A stretch of 64,000 nucleotides of DNA from Chitinophaga sp. H8 (GTDB taxonomy: Bacteria > Bacteroidota > Bacteroidia > Chitinophagales > Chitinophagaceae). The stretch is taken from NCBI RefSeq assembly GCF_040567655.1, contig NZ_JBEXAC010000003.1, forward strand, positions 1 to 64,000, written 5' to 3'. A program made the translations under genes and the position numbers. Positions within the stretch are counted from its first letter, which is position 1, and every line of letters starts with the position of its first letter. Under the pieces are notes generated by a model. The model saw only the letters and a program-made list of their open reading frames with translations. It was not told the DNA's origin and made no database searches. Positions 1 through 9,293 of the stretch are shown here, piece by piece.

Positions 1-103
1 ACTTCCCGGCACCCGGTCAGTAACGACCCAAAAGGGACAAAAATAAAAGCAAAATGGTTGCTATATTTAATCTTTAAACATCCTAATTAACTACCTGCGG
101 ATT

Positions 104-292
104 TTAGGGAATAGTGAAATATAGATCAGGGATTTCGTCAAAATTTTTTTCAAGCATCTTTTGGTAACCCGAAATGCCAATTTGATTGCCATTGTAGCAA
201 ACATCGTCATGGACAAAATGCTTCAAATTGTCTAAATCACGACTATTCAGGCAGGTAATGTATTCTCGATAGATTTGTTCACAATTGGCCAT
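104..292 (-). pseudogene. Truncated SnoaL-like / NTF2-fold protein remnant
   Basis: The 62-residue frame opens like a SnoaL-like polyketide cyclase or ester cyclase: an N-terminal helix (YREYITCLNSRDLDNL), then HDDVCYNG and a GISGYQKML segment. Family members are usually about 120-140 residues, and this frame stops just after IPDLYFTI, where the sheet half of the NTF2 fold should begin. I therefore read it as the 5' half of a broken gene. It lies just downstream of the lipoprotein gene on the same strand. A functional short variant cannot be excluded. Confidence 0.5.
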
Positions 293-338
293 AACCTTTT
301 TTATTTAGGTAACATTGAATGTCACAGAAAATCTATTG

Positions 339-854
339 CTACTTATCCAGTTTCCAGCCTGTGTCAAAGTAAGAAAGAGTTGCACGTTCAACTTTCTTTT
401 CGGAAAGGTCACGTTTCATCAGCTTGGCAAAAGGTGTGATGTTCTTATAGGCGATAGTATATTCCACGGTAGCACTTTTGTTGTCTTCCTGCAATTGAAT
501 TCCAGTAACATCTGCTAAGTCCATATCTGCCACCTTTACCACCTGTACATTGTCATACTTCTCATCTATGCGGATGAGGTAAGGCTTTGCCTTCTCGGTA
601 AAATGGACAATAGGTTGTCCCGCATCTTTTAGCTTCTGCGTTTTATCTATTGTTACTAACCCTTCCGCCTCCAGTCCTGCGTCCAATAGCTTCCGGGCAC
701 TTGCCGGATCACTCACATTAACTTCATATTCGTACACCTTCGGATAATTCTTTTCAGAACGTATAACCGAAGCTGCTTCTTCCTTCTCCAGCTTTGTCTG
801 GCTGCAAGATGCCATAAGTAAAATGGCAAGTCCTAATACACTTACTGTTTTCAT
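339..854 (-). CDS. Small lipoprotein, function unknown
   Basis: A 171-residue protein with a lipoprotein signal peptide: hydrophobic stretch VLGLAILLMASC and a lipobox ending at Cys17. It should be exported and lipid-anchored in the cell envelope. The mature part is mixed alpha/beta and charged, with a C-terminal LSYFDTGWKLDK. That ending and the regular strands suggest a small cystatin- or NTF2-like fold, but this is inference. It points away from the tra operon and has its own 5' region (855-1101). It is probably ICE cargo or an old neighbour. I do not recognise a specific function. Confidence 0.7.
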   Translation of the reverse strand: MKTVSVLGLAILLMASCSQTKLEKEEAASVIRSEKNYPKVYEYEVNVSDPASARKLLDAGLEAEGLVTIDKTQKLKDAGQPIVHFTEKAKPYLIRIDEKYDNVQVVKVADMDLADVTGIQLQEDNKSATVEYTIAYKNITPFAKLMKRDLSEKKVERATLSYFDTGWKLDK

Positions 855-1101
855 AACAATGCTTTTTAGCTATTCAACAATAATAGTCAACTAATTTCCT
901 ATTACTAATTTAAAAAAAATAATCGGTTTTCAGCCTCTGGAATGGCTGATAATCACAGGGGTACAACGGGTACAACTTTCAATGCAAGAAATGTTGGACT
1001 TGAAACGCCTTGCTCATCTTCGTTTTTTTGCTTTCAGAAACAACAGAATACAACGGCTTTCAAAGTCGGGATGAAAAAGTGTAAACGAAAAAAGCAAGCG
1101 T

Positions 1102-1578
1102 ATGTTAAAAAACATTTCATGGTCAGACTACATTATTGCAGTTGCCATACTATTAGCCATCTATTACCTCTTTGTAGGGATGAAGTATTTCTCAGGTGAG
1201 ATCAAGGATCTACTATCCGGGAAAAGAAAACTGAAGTTCAGAGCAGCCGTTCCTAACGAACATGCTGCATACAATCCGGACAATGAGCAAAGCCTTCAGG
1301 AAACGAGTGGTTTTGAAAACACCACGGATGATGAATTTTCAGAAGTGGAGCATCTTATTGAACGCCTGAAAACGGTAATAGCAGATGCCTCCAGTAGAAA
1401 ACTCATTCCCCAGGAGTTTAAGCAATATCTCAGCATGGTGCTGAAAGAATACCCTTCTGTAAGATACTCTCCCCTTCGTTCATCTATCAATGAACTGATT
1501 GTATCTGAGTGTCAAAAATATGGTGCTGTTACACTTGACGAGGATGAAGTGGAACTGCTGTGGAAAGAAGCAGTGTAG
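1102..1578 (+). CDS. Membrane-anchored ICE protein, unknown function
   Basis: A 158-residue protein with one N-terminal transmembrane helix (about residues 9-30, IIAVAILLAIYYLFVGMKYF), a polar linker and a cytosolic helical domain (about residues 75-158). It is the first plus-strand gene ahead of traE, and proteins of this layout commonly sit at the start of Bacteroidota tra operons. No catalytic motif is visible. The ATG at 1102 is chosen because it places the hydrophobic helix at the N-terminus. Involvement in conjugation is inferred from position only. Confidence 0.65.
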   Translation: MLKNISWSDYIIAVAILLAIYYLFVGMKYFSGEIKDLLSGKRKLKFRAAVPNEHAAYNPDNEQSLQETSGFENTTDDEFSEVEHLIERLKTVIADASSRKLIPQEFKQYLSMVLKEYPSVRYSPLRSSINELIVSECQKYGAVTLDEDEVELLWKEAV

Positions 1579-1585
1579 CAGACCT

Positions 1586-1672
1586 AATGGAGTGCGCTTC
1601 CCTGTCCTTCCCGGTGCGTAAGGGCAAAGTGTGGTAGGAAAGCGGGTTATGTGACGGCGAAGCCACTCCATT
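1586..1672. other. Long-range imperfect inverted repeat before traE
   Basis: AATGGAGTGCGCTTC (1586-1600) is nearly complementary to GCGAAGCCACTCCATT (1657-1672), giving an imperfect stem of about 14 pairs around a 56-nt GC-richer interior. It fills most of the 132-nt gap between the upstream membrane-protein gene and traE. It could be an RNA leader, an attenuator or a DNA site such as an oriT remnant. The sequence does not decide between these. Confidence 0.45.
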
Positions 1673-1710
1673 CCTTTCGAGTTGATTTCAAACTTTAATA
1701 AACGTGTGTT

Positions 1711-2049
1711 ATGGAAATGTGCAGCAGGAAAACAAAAGCAAATAACCGAAAAAGGGTTATTATGATCTGTGCCGCTCTGGCACTATTGGCTATCCATTAT
1801 GGGGCATTTGCTCAGGATGGCATACAGGGTATCAACGAAGCCAACACTAAGGTGCGAAGCTATTTTGCAGCAGGTACAAACCTGATGTATGCAGTGGGAG
1901 CATTGCTTGGTTTGATTGGCGCAGTTAAGGTGTACCAGAAATGGAATGCAGGTGACCAGGACACCGGTAAGGTTGCAGCCGCCTGGTTTGGCAGTTGCAT
2001 TTTTCTGGTCGTGGTAGCCACTGTTATTCAATCCTTCTTTGGAGTTTAA
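1711..2049 (+). CDS. traE: TraE / DUF4134 conjugative transposon membrane protein
   Basis: A 112-residue protein with a long signal-like N-terminus ending at AFAQ, followed by DGIQGINEANTKVRSYF and two hydrophobic helices (about residues 56-73 and 89-110) separated by a basic turn (KVYQKWNAGDQDTG). This matches the DUF4134/TraE family of CTnDOT-type ICEs, thought to be a small inner-membrane or pilin-like (VirB2-like) component of the mating channel. It begins the recognisable tra gene order. A gene overlapping its stop in another frame starts at 2063. Confidence 0.85.
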   Translation: MEMCSRKTKANNRKRVIMICAALALLAIHYGAFAQDGIQGINEANTKVRSYFAAGTNLMYAVGALLGLIGAVKVYQKWNAGDQDTGKVAAAWFGSCIFLVVVATVIQSFFGV

Positions 2050-2062
2050 AAAATCAGGACGT

Positions 2063-2491
2063 ATGCAAAGTATGCTAACGGAAAAGTTGTGGGCGTATAT
2101 CGTCCACAACAACCCTGACCTGATGCTCAGCTTGCAGGAGGACTATTCAGTTACACGCTATCTGGAGAACAAGGTAGCCGCAGTGATGCCTATGGCAGCG
2201 CAGTTTCTTAGCGAAGAAAAGCCGCAATACATTATTGAGGAATTGTGCCTGCAAGCTATGACGGAAGATTTAAAACCGTCCCGCTATCAGTATATCCGCT
2301 CAGTTATCGAGGAAGAATTTAATAGTGACTACCTGCGGATGAAGGAAAACGGAACACTCACCTATGAAGTAGTGAACCTCATTGAAGCCTGCAAAAGCAT
2401 CTTCAGTGATTTTGATTTTAACGGTGAAAATGAAGCAAACAGGCATTTGAGATATGCCATCATCGGACAGGTGCATGACTATCTCGCCTAA
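2063..2491 (+). CDS. ICE-encoded helical protein, unknown function
   Basis: A 142-residue acidic, helical protein without a signal peptide or membrane helix. The ATG at 2063 is preferred to the upstream TTG at 2039, which would overlap the end of traE. The C-terminal half (RYQYIRSVIEEEFNSDYLRM, then LTYEVVNLIEAC) resembles small DUF1896-like proteins common in Bacteroidota conjugative elements, but I am unsure of the family. It lies between traE and the large methyltransferase-helicase and is probably co-transcribed with both. Confidence 0.6.
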   Translation: MQSMLTEKLWAYIVHNNPDLMLSLQEDYSVTRYLENKVAAVMPMAAQFLSEEKPQYIIEELCLQAMTEDLKPSRYQYIRSVIEEEFNSDYLRMKENGTLTYEVVNLIEACKSIFSDFDFNGENEANRHLRYAIIGQVHDYLA

Positions 2492-2529
2492 GCCCAAAAA
2501 AGAAAAGTGAAGAAAGAAAATGTGTGGTT

Positions 2530-5500
2530 ATGGCTTACAATGTTTCTCAAAAGCTGCAAGATAATCTTGATGCTATCCGAATAGCGTTGGATTATCAGAA
2601 CGGTCGCCCGCTTACTGCGGAGGATGTCGCCAGCCTGAAAAAATACGCAGGTTTTGGCGGCATCAAGGTCGTTTTATATCCTTACGGAACGCCGGAGGAA
2701 TGGCAGGCTAATGGGGCTACCAAAGAAGATCTGAAGCACCACCAGGGTATAACACAATTACATGAGCTGCTCAGGGAAAACTATGATGATGCAGCCTATA
2801 AAGAAATTATCGCTTCATTACGACATAGTGTTTTGACCGCATTCTACACACCAGAGGTCGTACCACAAACATTGTATAGCGTGCTTGAAGCGCAAGGCAT
2901 ACAGCCTAAAAGGTTATACGAGCCTTCTGCCGGTTCCGGGGTATTTATAAGCGAGGCTGTTACAGCCTTTCCTGAACTGGAACAGATCACCGCAGTAGAA
3001 AAGGACAGGCTCACCGGATTAGTGCTTTCTGCGGTTAACAGTACGCTCCCTGTTAAAACAGCTACTCACATTACGGGGTTTGAAGAAGCTCCGGTTAGAG
3101 ATAATGGCGGCTATGACCTTGTAGTAAGCAATATTCCCTTTGGAAACTTCTCGGTATATGACGAAGCATTTCCAGACAAGGAAATATCTGGCAAAATTCA
3201 CAACTACTTTTTTGCTAAAGGTTTGGATAAACTGGCCGAAGGCGGCCTTATGGCATTCATTACGACGGATGCCTTTTTGAATAGCCCTTCTAACCATGCG
3301 GCACGGGAATACCTGTTTGAGCGGGCAAACTTCGTGGGCCTGGCTGTAATGCCGGACAACCTGATGAAAGATACAGGTAATACCGAAGCGCCGAATCACC
3401 TGTTAATCGTTCAGAAAAATACAGCAAAGGAAAAGATAAGCTGGGAAGAAGAATGGCTGAATGAAGTACGTGAGAGGGAGAATGAGTTTGGCCGATTTCC
3501 TTATAACTACTTCATATCTACGCATGATCACGATGTTGTCATGGGCAATGTGCGTAAGCCCGGAAAAAACCAATACGGCAGGGCTTCAGAAGTAGTATGG
3601 CAGGAAGGTGATATTAGCCAGATACGGGATGCCCTTTATGCCAGCCTTACCCATCAATTACAAAATCGCTTCAACACCGAACTGTTTGAGAAAGCACAAG
3701 CACTCGCCCTACCAGTTTCAGAAAACGAAGGCAAAAAGCTGACTTACCTGCCTATGCCGGAAAGCAAGGCAGAAGCCCCGTCAGTACAGTTAGGGTTATT
3801 TGATACCGCACCGGCAGAACAGATCAACCGGGCAATGGCCTATATCAACCCGCTCGATGAAACCATCGTACAAAAAACAACGGCCCGGATTGTCGGTACA
3901 ATTCGTACCACTGATAAGCCGAGCCACGAAAATGTAGTATTGCTTACCGCAAAACAGCATAAAAGCAACCGCTTTTTATACAAGCTCTATTCCAACGTCA
4001 AAGAAGTAAATCAACTGTCTGTAAACTGGATGGATGCCCGCTTATTGGGACATGAACTTACAGGTATCTCCAATTACCTTAAACAGTTTGATCACAGTTT
4101 CAAATATGAAGGCGATCAGACATTGGAAGGTTTTTTCCGCTTTGAGCAAAAAACACCACTTCCTTTTATTGGCCTCAAATCTTATTACCAGGAAGGAACA
4201 TTGGTAGTGCACATGGGCAGCGTTGGAACTATAGGTAGTCCCGATCCTGAATATAAACAGGCTCTTTTCCAGCCTCTCGGTCTTCAGGGTAATATTCGCT
4301 TCTATGAAAGTTACGCTGTATTACGTGACGCTTATCTCGAATTATCTGGCAAGGAAGTATCAGGGGAAACCATCACCGATGTTGATAGGGACAGCCTTAA
4401 CACTACTTATGAAAAGTTCATTGCCGAATACGGGCTTTTAAATGGTCCCGACAATCGGAGGCGCATTCTTGAAGATACCGCCTTTGGTGTTATTACGCTT
4501 TCCTCGCTCGAACGCAGGGATGGCGAAAGGTTTGTAAAAGCCGACATTCTTACTCACGCTATTCATCACGTAAAAGAACGGTTCATCACCGATGACCCCA
4601 TTGAAGCGCTTGCACACAGCCTTAATGATACAGGCAAGGTAGATGTAGGGTTTATAAGCGCCGCAATGGGGCTGGAAGAAAACGAGGTGATCGGTCGTCT
4701 GGGCAACCATGTGTACCTGAATCCTGCAAGCAATGAATGGGAAACTGCCGATCAATATTTAAGCGGCAATGTGGTAGAAAAACTAAGACAGGCAGAACAT
4801 CTGTCTAATGAGTTTTCTGAGAATCCGCAATATAAACGAAGTACTGAGGCCATATTAAAAGTGCAGCCGGAGCGTATTCCATTTGAACTACTGGATTTCA
4901 ATTTAGGTGAACGCTGGATACCCACTTCTTACTATGAGCGTTTCGCAACAGCACTGTTTGAACAGGACGCTACTATCAATTATTTCGCTTCGCTGGATGC
5001 TTTCAAAGTAAGCACCGGGATGAACATTAAAGTATCGAGGGAATTTGCTGTTACACCCAAAAGCGGACGCACCACTTACGGCTACACGCTGATGGAACAT
5101 GCACTGGAGAATACCACTCCCTTCTTTACTTATGAAGTAAAGGGGCCGAACAATACAACCATCAGGCTGCCGGATAGTGAAGCCATACAGTTGGCTCACC
5201 AAAAGATTGAGCAGATCCGAAGCGGTTTTATCAACTGGCTGAATGAATTGCCCGATACAGAAAAAAAGCACTTGGAAAATCTGTACAACGATACATTCAA
5301 CTGCTATGTATTACGGGAGTTCGATGGCACTCACCTGAATTTTCCGGGACTTGATAAAAAGGCTTTGGGCATTGAAGACCTGTACAGCAGTCAGAAAAAT
5401 GCAGCATGGCGCATTATACAGAACAGAGGAGCTTTGGTTGACCACGAAGTAGGGTTAGGTAAAACGCTTACCATGATCGTTTCCGCTCAGGAAATGAAAC

Positions 5501-8070
5501 GCTTGGGCATTGTACATAAACCCATGATCGTTGCCCTGAAGGCAAACGTTAACCAGATTGCCGAAACTTATAAGAAAGCCTATCCAAAGGCCCGCATACT
5601 GTTTCCCGGACAAAACGACTTTACACCAGCACAGCGGCTACGGCTCTTCCATGAAATAAAGAATAACAATTGGGATTGCATCATTCTTACACATGATCAA
5701 TTCGGAAAAATACCACAGTCACCAGAGATACAAAAAGAAATATTCCAGGCAGAGCTTGACAATGTAGAACGTGATCTTGAAACGATCAAAGAGCTTGGCG
5801 GTGAAATCTCTAAGAAAATGCTTAAAGGCTTGGAGATACGCAAAAACAACCTGGAAGGCAAGCTGAAGGGAGTGCTTAAAGATATAGAGGAAAAGAAAGA
5901 TGCAGGTATCAATTTCAGGGATATGGGTATTGATCACCTCTTTGTGGATGAATCTCATAAGTATAAAAACCTCACGTTTACAACCCGTCACAACCGGGTT
6001 GCAGGCTTAGGCAATATGGAAGGCAGCCAGAAGGCCCTTAACATGCTGTTTGCCGTCCGTGAGTTGCAGAGCCGGTTTAACAGTGACCTGTGCGTAACCT
6101 TCCTTTCCGGCACACCCATATCTAATAGCCTTACCGAAATGTATTTGCTGTTCAAGTACCTGCGTCCGAAGGAAATGGAGCGTCAGCATATTGAGAATTT
6201 TGATGGTTGGGCAGCTGTATTCGCACGTAAGACAACAGACTTTGAGTTTTCAGTAACCAATGAAATCATAGCTAAAGAACGCTTCAGGCATTTTATCAAA
6301 GTGCCGGAATTGGCTTTGTTCTATAATGAAATTACCGACTACAAGACAGCGAAGCATATTAACCTTGACAAGCCTGATCTGAATGAAACGTTGGTGAATA
6401 TAAAACCAACGCCCGAACAAGTCGAGTTCATCAAAAACCTGATGCAATTCGCTAAAACAGGTAACGGCGAACTTATTGGACGTGGCAGGCTAACGCCTGA
6501 AGAAGATAAAGGCCGGATGCTGATTGCCACCAACTATGCAAAAAAGATGGCCGCAGACATGCGACTGATTAGTGAATGGAAGTACAGCGACCATCCTGAT
6601 AACAAGGTAAACGTCAGTGCCCGCAAGATTGCTGAAATCTATAAGGAAAGTATGCAGCATAAGGGTACGCAGATTGTGTTCTCCGACATTGGCACGCCTA
6701 AACCCAATGACTTCAATATTTACGATGCGCTTAAAGAAAAGCTCGTGAGGGACTTTGGCATTCCTGAGCGTGAGATCACATTCATACACGACTGGACAGA
6801 TGCTAAAAAGCCAGATCTGTTCCGAAAAATGAACCGGGGTGAAATACGCATTCTATTAGGCAGTACCGAAAAGGCAGGCACAGGATTGAACGTTCAGCAG
6901 CGTATGGTGGCTATGCACCATCTGGATATTCCCTGGAAACCTTCTGAGCTGGAGCAACGCAATGGCCGTGGCGCACGCCAGGGCAACCTGATTGCTAAAG
7001 AGCATTATGAAAACAAGGTTCGGAACTATGTATATGCCGTGGAGCAGTCGCTTGATAATTACAAATTCAACCTCTTGAAAAATAAACAGACGTTCATTTC
7101 GCAAATGAAAAATTGTGAGCTGAATGTCCGCACTATTGATGAAGGCGCAATTGATGAAAAGAGCGGGATGAATTTCTCCGAATACATCGCTATTCTCTCC
7201 GGTGATACATCGCTGTTAGAAAAATCAAAGCTGGAAAAGAAAATAGCTGTAATGGAAAGCCTGAAAGTATCTCATTTCAGGGAAGTGTCCCGTAACAAAT
7301 ACCAGTTGGAAACCTTGCAAAACGAGCAGGCTTCTACAGTCAAAACACTGGACAAGTTGCGGGCAGATGAAACAGCCTATAAAAGCGTCCTTCAACTGGA
7401 TAAGGACGGTGTGAAGGTCAATCTCATTAAACTGGATAACATCAGTTCATCAGATAGCGAAGCTATCGGCAAGCATATTATCAAACTGTACCAGGACTGG
7501 AAACCAACTGATGCTGGAGAGCATACCGCACAGGTAGGTACATTATATGGTTTCAACCTGTATATCCGCAGGCAACAGGATGCCTACGAAGAAAATGGCG
7601 TTTTTGAGTACCGCTACTCCAATAGCTTCTATGCCCAAAGGGACAATGAGGGCATTAAATACACCTATAATAATGGCCTTCCAAATACAGATAATCCTAA
7701 GCTGGCCGCAAGACATTTCCTTAATGCCATTGACCGGGTTGAAAGCCTGAAAGATAAATACGAACATACATTGGCCGACCTGACTACAGCTATCCCGAAA
7801 CTGGAACAGCTTACTACGAAGCCTTTTTTACAGGAGGTCGAATTGTCGCAAATGAAAAGCGAACTGGCTAATCTGGAAAGGCAGATAGCCATTAAAATAC
7901 AGGAAAACCAACTGAAGCAGCAACAGGTAGCAGAAAACCAGCCGGGCGAAGTGAGTGAAGTACCTGTCATTCAAATTAACGAAAAACTCAATGGACAAAC
8001 TGTTCCGAAGGACGTAATACTTGCCACACAACAAATGGCCGAACGTCCCCGAAGCAGAATAAGATTATAA
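2530..8070 (+). CDS. Giant N6-adenine methyltransferase / SNF2-like helicase fusion
   Basis: About 1,846 residues; ATG 2530 is preferred, with a GTG two codons upstream as alternative. Order of domains: an N-terminal KYAGFGGIK segment, a class I methyltransferase with motif I YEPSAGSG (about residues 130-137) and motif IV NIPFG (about 200) in place of NPPF/NPPY, a long middle region, then an SF2/SNF2 helicase with Walker A GLGKT (near 977), motif II DESH (near 1140) and motif VI QRNGRGARQG (near 1478). The C-terminus is coiled coil. Such proteins occur in many ICEs, plasmids and phages, DarB of phage P1 being a relative, where they protect incoming DNA from restriction. Lying between traE and traF, it is probably expressed with transfer. 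Anti-restriction is inferred. Confidence 0.85.
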   Translation: MAYNVSQKLQDNLDAIRIALDYQNGRPLTAEDVASLKKYAGFGGIKVVLYPYGTPEEWQANGATKEDLKHHQGITQLHELLRENYDDAAYKEIIASLRHSVLTAFYTPEVVPQTLYSVLEAQGIQPKRLYEPSAGSGVFISEAVTAFPELEQITAVEKDRLTGLVLSAVNSTLPVKTATHITGFEEAPVRDNGGYDLVVSNIPFGNFSVYDEAFPDKEISGKIHNYFFAKGLDKLAEGGLMAFITTDAFLNSPSNHAAREYLFERANFVGLAVMPDNLMKDTGNTEAPNHLLIVQKNTAKEKISWEEEWLNEVRERENEFGRFPYNYFISTHDHDVVMGNVRKPGKNQYGRASEVVWQEGDISQIRDALYASLTHQLQNRFNTELFEKAQALALPVSENEGKKLTYLPMPESKAEAPSVQLGLFDTAPAEQINRAMAYINPLDETIVQKTTARIVGTIRTTDKPSHENVVLLTAKQHKSNRFLYKLYSNVKEVNQLSVNWMDARLLGHELTGISNYLKQFDHSFKYEGDQTLEGFFRFEQKTPLPFIGLKSYYQEGTLVVHMGSVGTIGSPDPEYKQALFQPLGLQGNIRFYESYAVLRDAYLELSGKEVSGETITDVDRDSLNTTYEKFIAEYGLLNGPDNRRRILEDTAFGVITLSSLERRDGERFVKADILTHAIHHVKERFITDDPIEALAHSLNDTGKVDVGFISAAMGLEENEVIGRLGNHVYLNPASNEWETADQYLSGNVVEKLRQAEHLSNEFSENPQYKRSTEAILKVQPERIPFELLDFNLGERWIPTSYYERFATALFEQDATINYFASLDAFKVSTGMNIKVSREFAVTPKSGRTTYGYTLMEHALENTTPFFTYEVKGPNNTTIRLPDSEAIQLAHQKIEQIRSGFINWLNELPDTEKKHLENLYNDTFNCYVLREFDGTHLNFPGLDKKALGIEDLYSSQKNAAWRIIQNRGALVDHEVGLGKTLTMIVSAQEMKRLGIVHKPMIVALKANVNQIAETYKKAYPKARILFPGQNDFTPAQRLRLFHEIKNNNWDCIILTHDQFGKIPQSPEIQKEIFQAELDNVERDLETIKELGGEISKKMLKGLEIRKNNLEGKLKGVLKDIEEKKDAGINFRDMGIDHLFVDESHKYKNLTFTTRHNRVAGLGNMEGSQKALNMLFAVRELQSRFNSDLCVTFLSGTPISNSLTEMYLLFKYLRPKEMERQHIENFDGWAAVFARKTTDFEFSVTNEIIAKERFRHFIKVPELALFYNEITDYKTAKHINLDKPDLNETLVNIKPTPEQVEFIKNLMQFAKTGNGELIGRGRLTPEEDKGRMLIATNYAKKMAADMRLISEWKYSDHPDNKVNVSARKIAEIYKESMQHKGTQIVFSDIGTPKPNDFNIYDALKEKLVRDFGIPEREITFIHDWTDAKKPDLFRKMNRGEIRILLGSTEKAGTGLNVQQRMVAMHHLDIPWKPSELEQRNGRGARQGNLIAKEHYENKVRNYVYAVEQSLDNYKFNLLKNKQTFISQMKNCELNVRTIDEGAIDEKSGMNFSEYIAILSGDTSLLEKSKLEKKIAVMESLKVSHFREVSRNKYQLETLQNEQASTVKTLDKLRADETAYKSVLQLDKDGVKVNLIKLDNISSSDSEAIGKHIIKLYQDWKPTDAGEHTAQVGTLYGFNLYIRRQQDAYEENGVFEYRYSNSFYAQRDNEGIKYTYNNGLPNTDNPKLAARHFLNAIDRVESLKDKYEHTLADLTTAIPKLEQLTTKPFLQEVELSQMKSELANLERQIAIKIQENQLKQQQVAENQPGEVSEVPVIQINEKLNGQTVPKDVILATQQMAERPRSRIRL

Positions 8071-8090
8071 ACCAATTAAAGGAAATGGTT

Positions 8091-8420
8091 ATGGCAAATA
8101 GTGTCTATCAGATCAACAAGGGAATTAACCAGAGCATAGAGTTCAAGGGTTTGAAAGCGCAGTATATATGGTATCTGGGCGGCGGTGTTGTGGCCCTGCT
8201 TATTGTATTTGCGGTAATGTATATCATCGGCTTGCCTACATACCTGTGTATCGGCATTATCCTATCCGCAGGAGCATTCCTCATCATGAAGATTTACGCC
8301 ATGAGCAATAAGTATGGAGAGTATGGCTTAATGAAAGCCCTTGCCCGTAAGCAGGTCCCGAAGCTCATCAAATCGCGGAGCCGAAAAATTTTTATAGGAA
8401 CTAAAGAAAAACAATCATGA
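8091..8420 (+). CDS. traF: TraF / DUF4133 conjugative transposon protein
   Basis: A 109-residue protein starting SVYQINKGINQSIEFKGLKAQY, the signature opening of DUF4133 (TraF of CTnDOT-type elements), followed by two membrane helices (about residues 28-46 and 50-68) and a basic C-terminus. It is comparable to VirB3-type inner-membrane proteins that work next to the VirB4 ATPase, here TraG. ATG 8091 is preferred to ATG 8085. The stop overlaps the next start (ATGA at 8417-8420), suggesting translational coupling. Confidence 0.88.
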   Translation: MANSVYQINKGINQSIEFKGLKAQYIWYLGGGVVALLIVFAVMYIIGLPTYLCIGIILSAGAFLIMKIYAMSNKYGEYGLMKALARKQVPKLIKSRSRKIFIGTKEKQS

Positions 8421-9244
8421 AAAGAGAATTGCCGGTGTATAGCATCGAAGGAACCGACTTTGTGGTTGATGCGGCTAACCTACAGCTTAGCGAAAAGGCA
8501 AACCCTGAAAACGTAATACCTCTGTCAGACATGCGGGATGTAGGCGATGGATATGTATTTGACTACAGTCCAAAAGAAAAGAACATACCGATGCTGTTCA
8601 GTGATGATACGGATGTAAGAACAGTTAAAATACCTGAGTTGGTACAGCTTGACCCTGTTGGAATGTCGGAAAAATATGGCTGTTCCATTCAAGAGATGCA
8701 GGGTAAAACTGATTTTTCATTGATGGTAGATCAGCAGGCACTTGGAAGAAGGTTGATGGGACAACTGCCGACTGTAGATATTGCCGGTCACACCTTCTTT
8801 GTTGATATCCGCATGGACATGCTTCGTCCTAAAGACGATTTTCTTTCCAAAGGAATTGTGTTCAGCCAGATTGATCATTTCTATGATGATGACCGTAAAG
8901 TTTACACCATTCCTTACAATCCAAAGACGCATGAATTTCAGGATCTGGACCACGATAATATCACGTCTATTCCCAAAGACCTTATCGTTATTTCGTTTCC
9001 TCACGAAAGCGCATTAGACCCCATAGGATATAACCGGAAAGGTGGCTGGGATGAAACATACGGATTAAAAGAAACCAATGTAAAATCTCATTTCGAGGCA
9101 AAGATGGTTGATTGGAAGGAAACCGGTATCGAAGCAACAATACAAGAGAATATTAACAAACAGCATAAGCAACAAAATCAAATCAAGCAAACAGACAAAG
9201 AACAAAAAAGCCAAAAACGGCAACGCAGAGGGCCGAAGCTATGA
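8417..9244 (+). CDS. ICE tra-operon protein with basic tail, unknown function
   Basis: A 275-residue soluble protein starting on the ATGA overlap with traF. Residues 1-220 look like a compact alpha/beta domain containing a repeated 'VxxIPxxxxLDPVGM / ALDPIGYNRK' type motif (near 75-85 and 198-206). The last 45 residues are Gln/Lys-rich and end in KRQRRGPKL, which could bind nucleic acid or membrane. It sits between traF and traG, a position occupied by unassigned proteins in related elements. No enzymatic motif is seen. Confidence 0.6.
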   Translation: MKRELPVYSIEGTDFVVDAANLQLSEKANPENVIPLSDMRDVGDGYVFDYSPKEKNIPMLFSDDTDVRTVKIPELVQLDPVGMSEKYGCSIQEMQGKTDFSLMVDQQALGRRLMGQLPTVDIAGHTFFVDIRMDMLRPKDDFLSKGIVFSQIDHFYDDDRKVYTIPYNPKTHEFQDLDHDNITSIPKDLIVISFPHESALDPIGYNRKGGWDETYGLKETNVKSHFEAKMVDWKETGIEATIQENINKQHKQQNQIKQTDKEQKSQKRQRRGPKL

Positions 9245-9293
9245 CATAGCGCTGCCAGAGTGCAGTAAGTGATAACAGGTAAAATAAAGTGAG

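Noticed and set aside
958-976. GGGGTACAACGGGTACAAC, similar to the island's arm-type words
   Set aside because: It lies in the ICE, about 26 kb from the island, with no tyrosine integrase nearby; probably chance.
942-1199. 85-codon plus-strand frame upstream of the first tra-region gene
   Set aside because: It overlaps the better-supported gene at 1102 in another frame, is Cys/Lys-skewed and has no recognisable fold.
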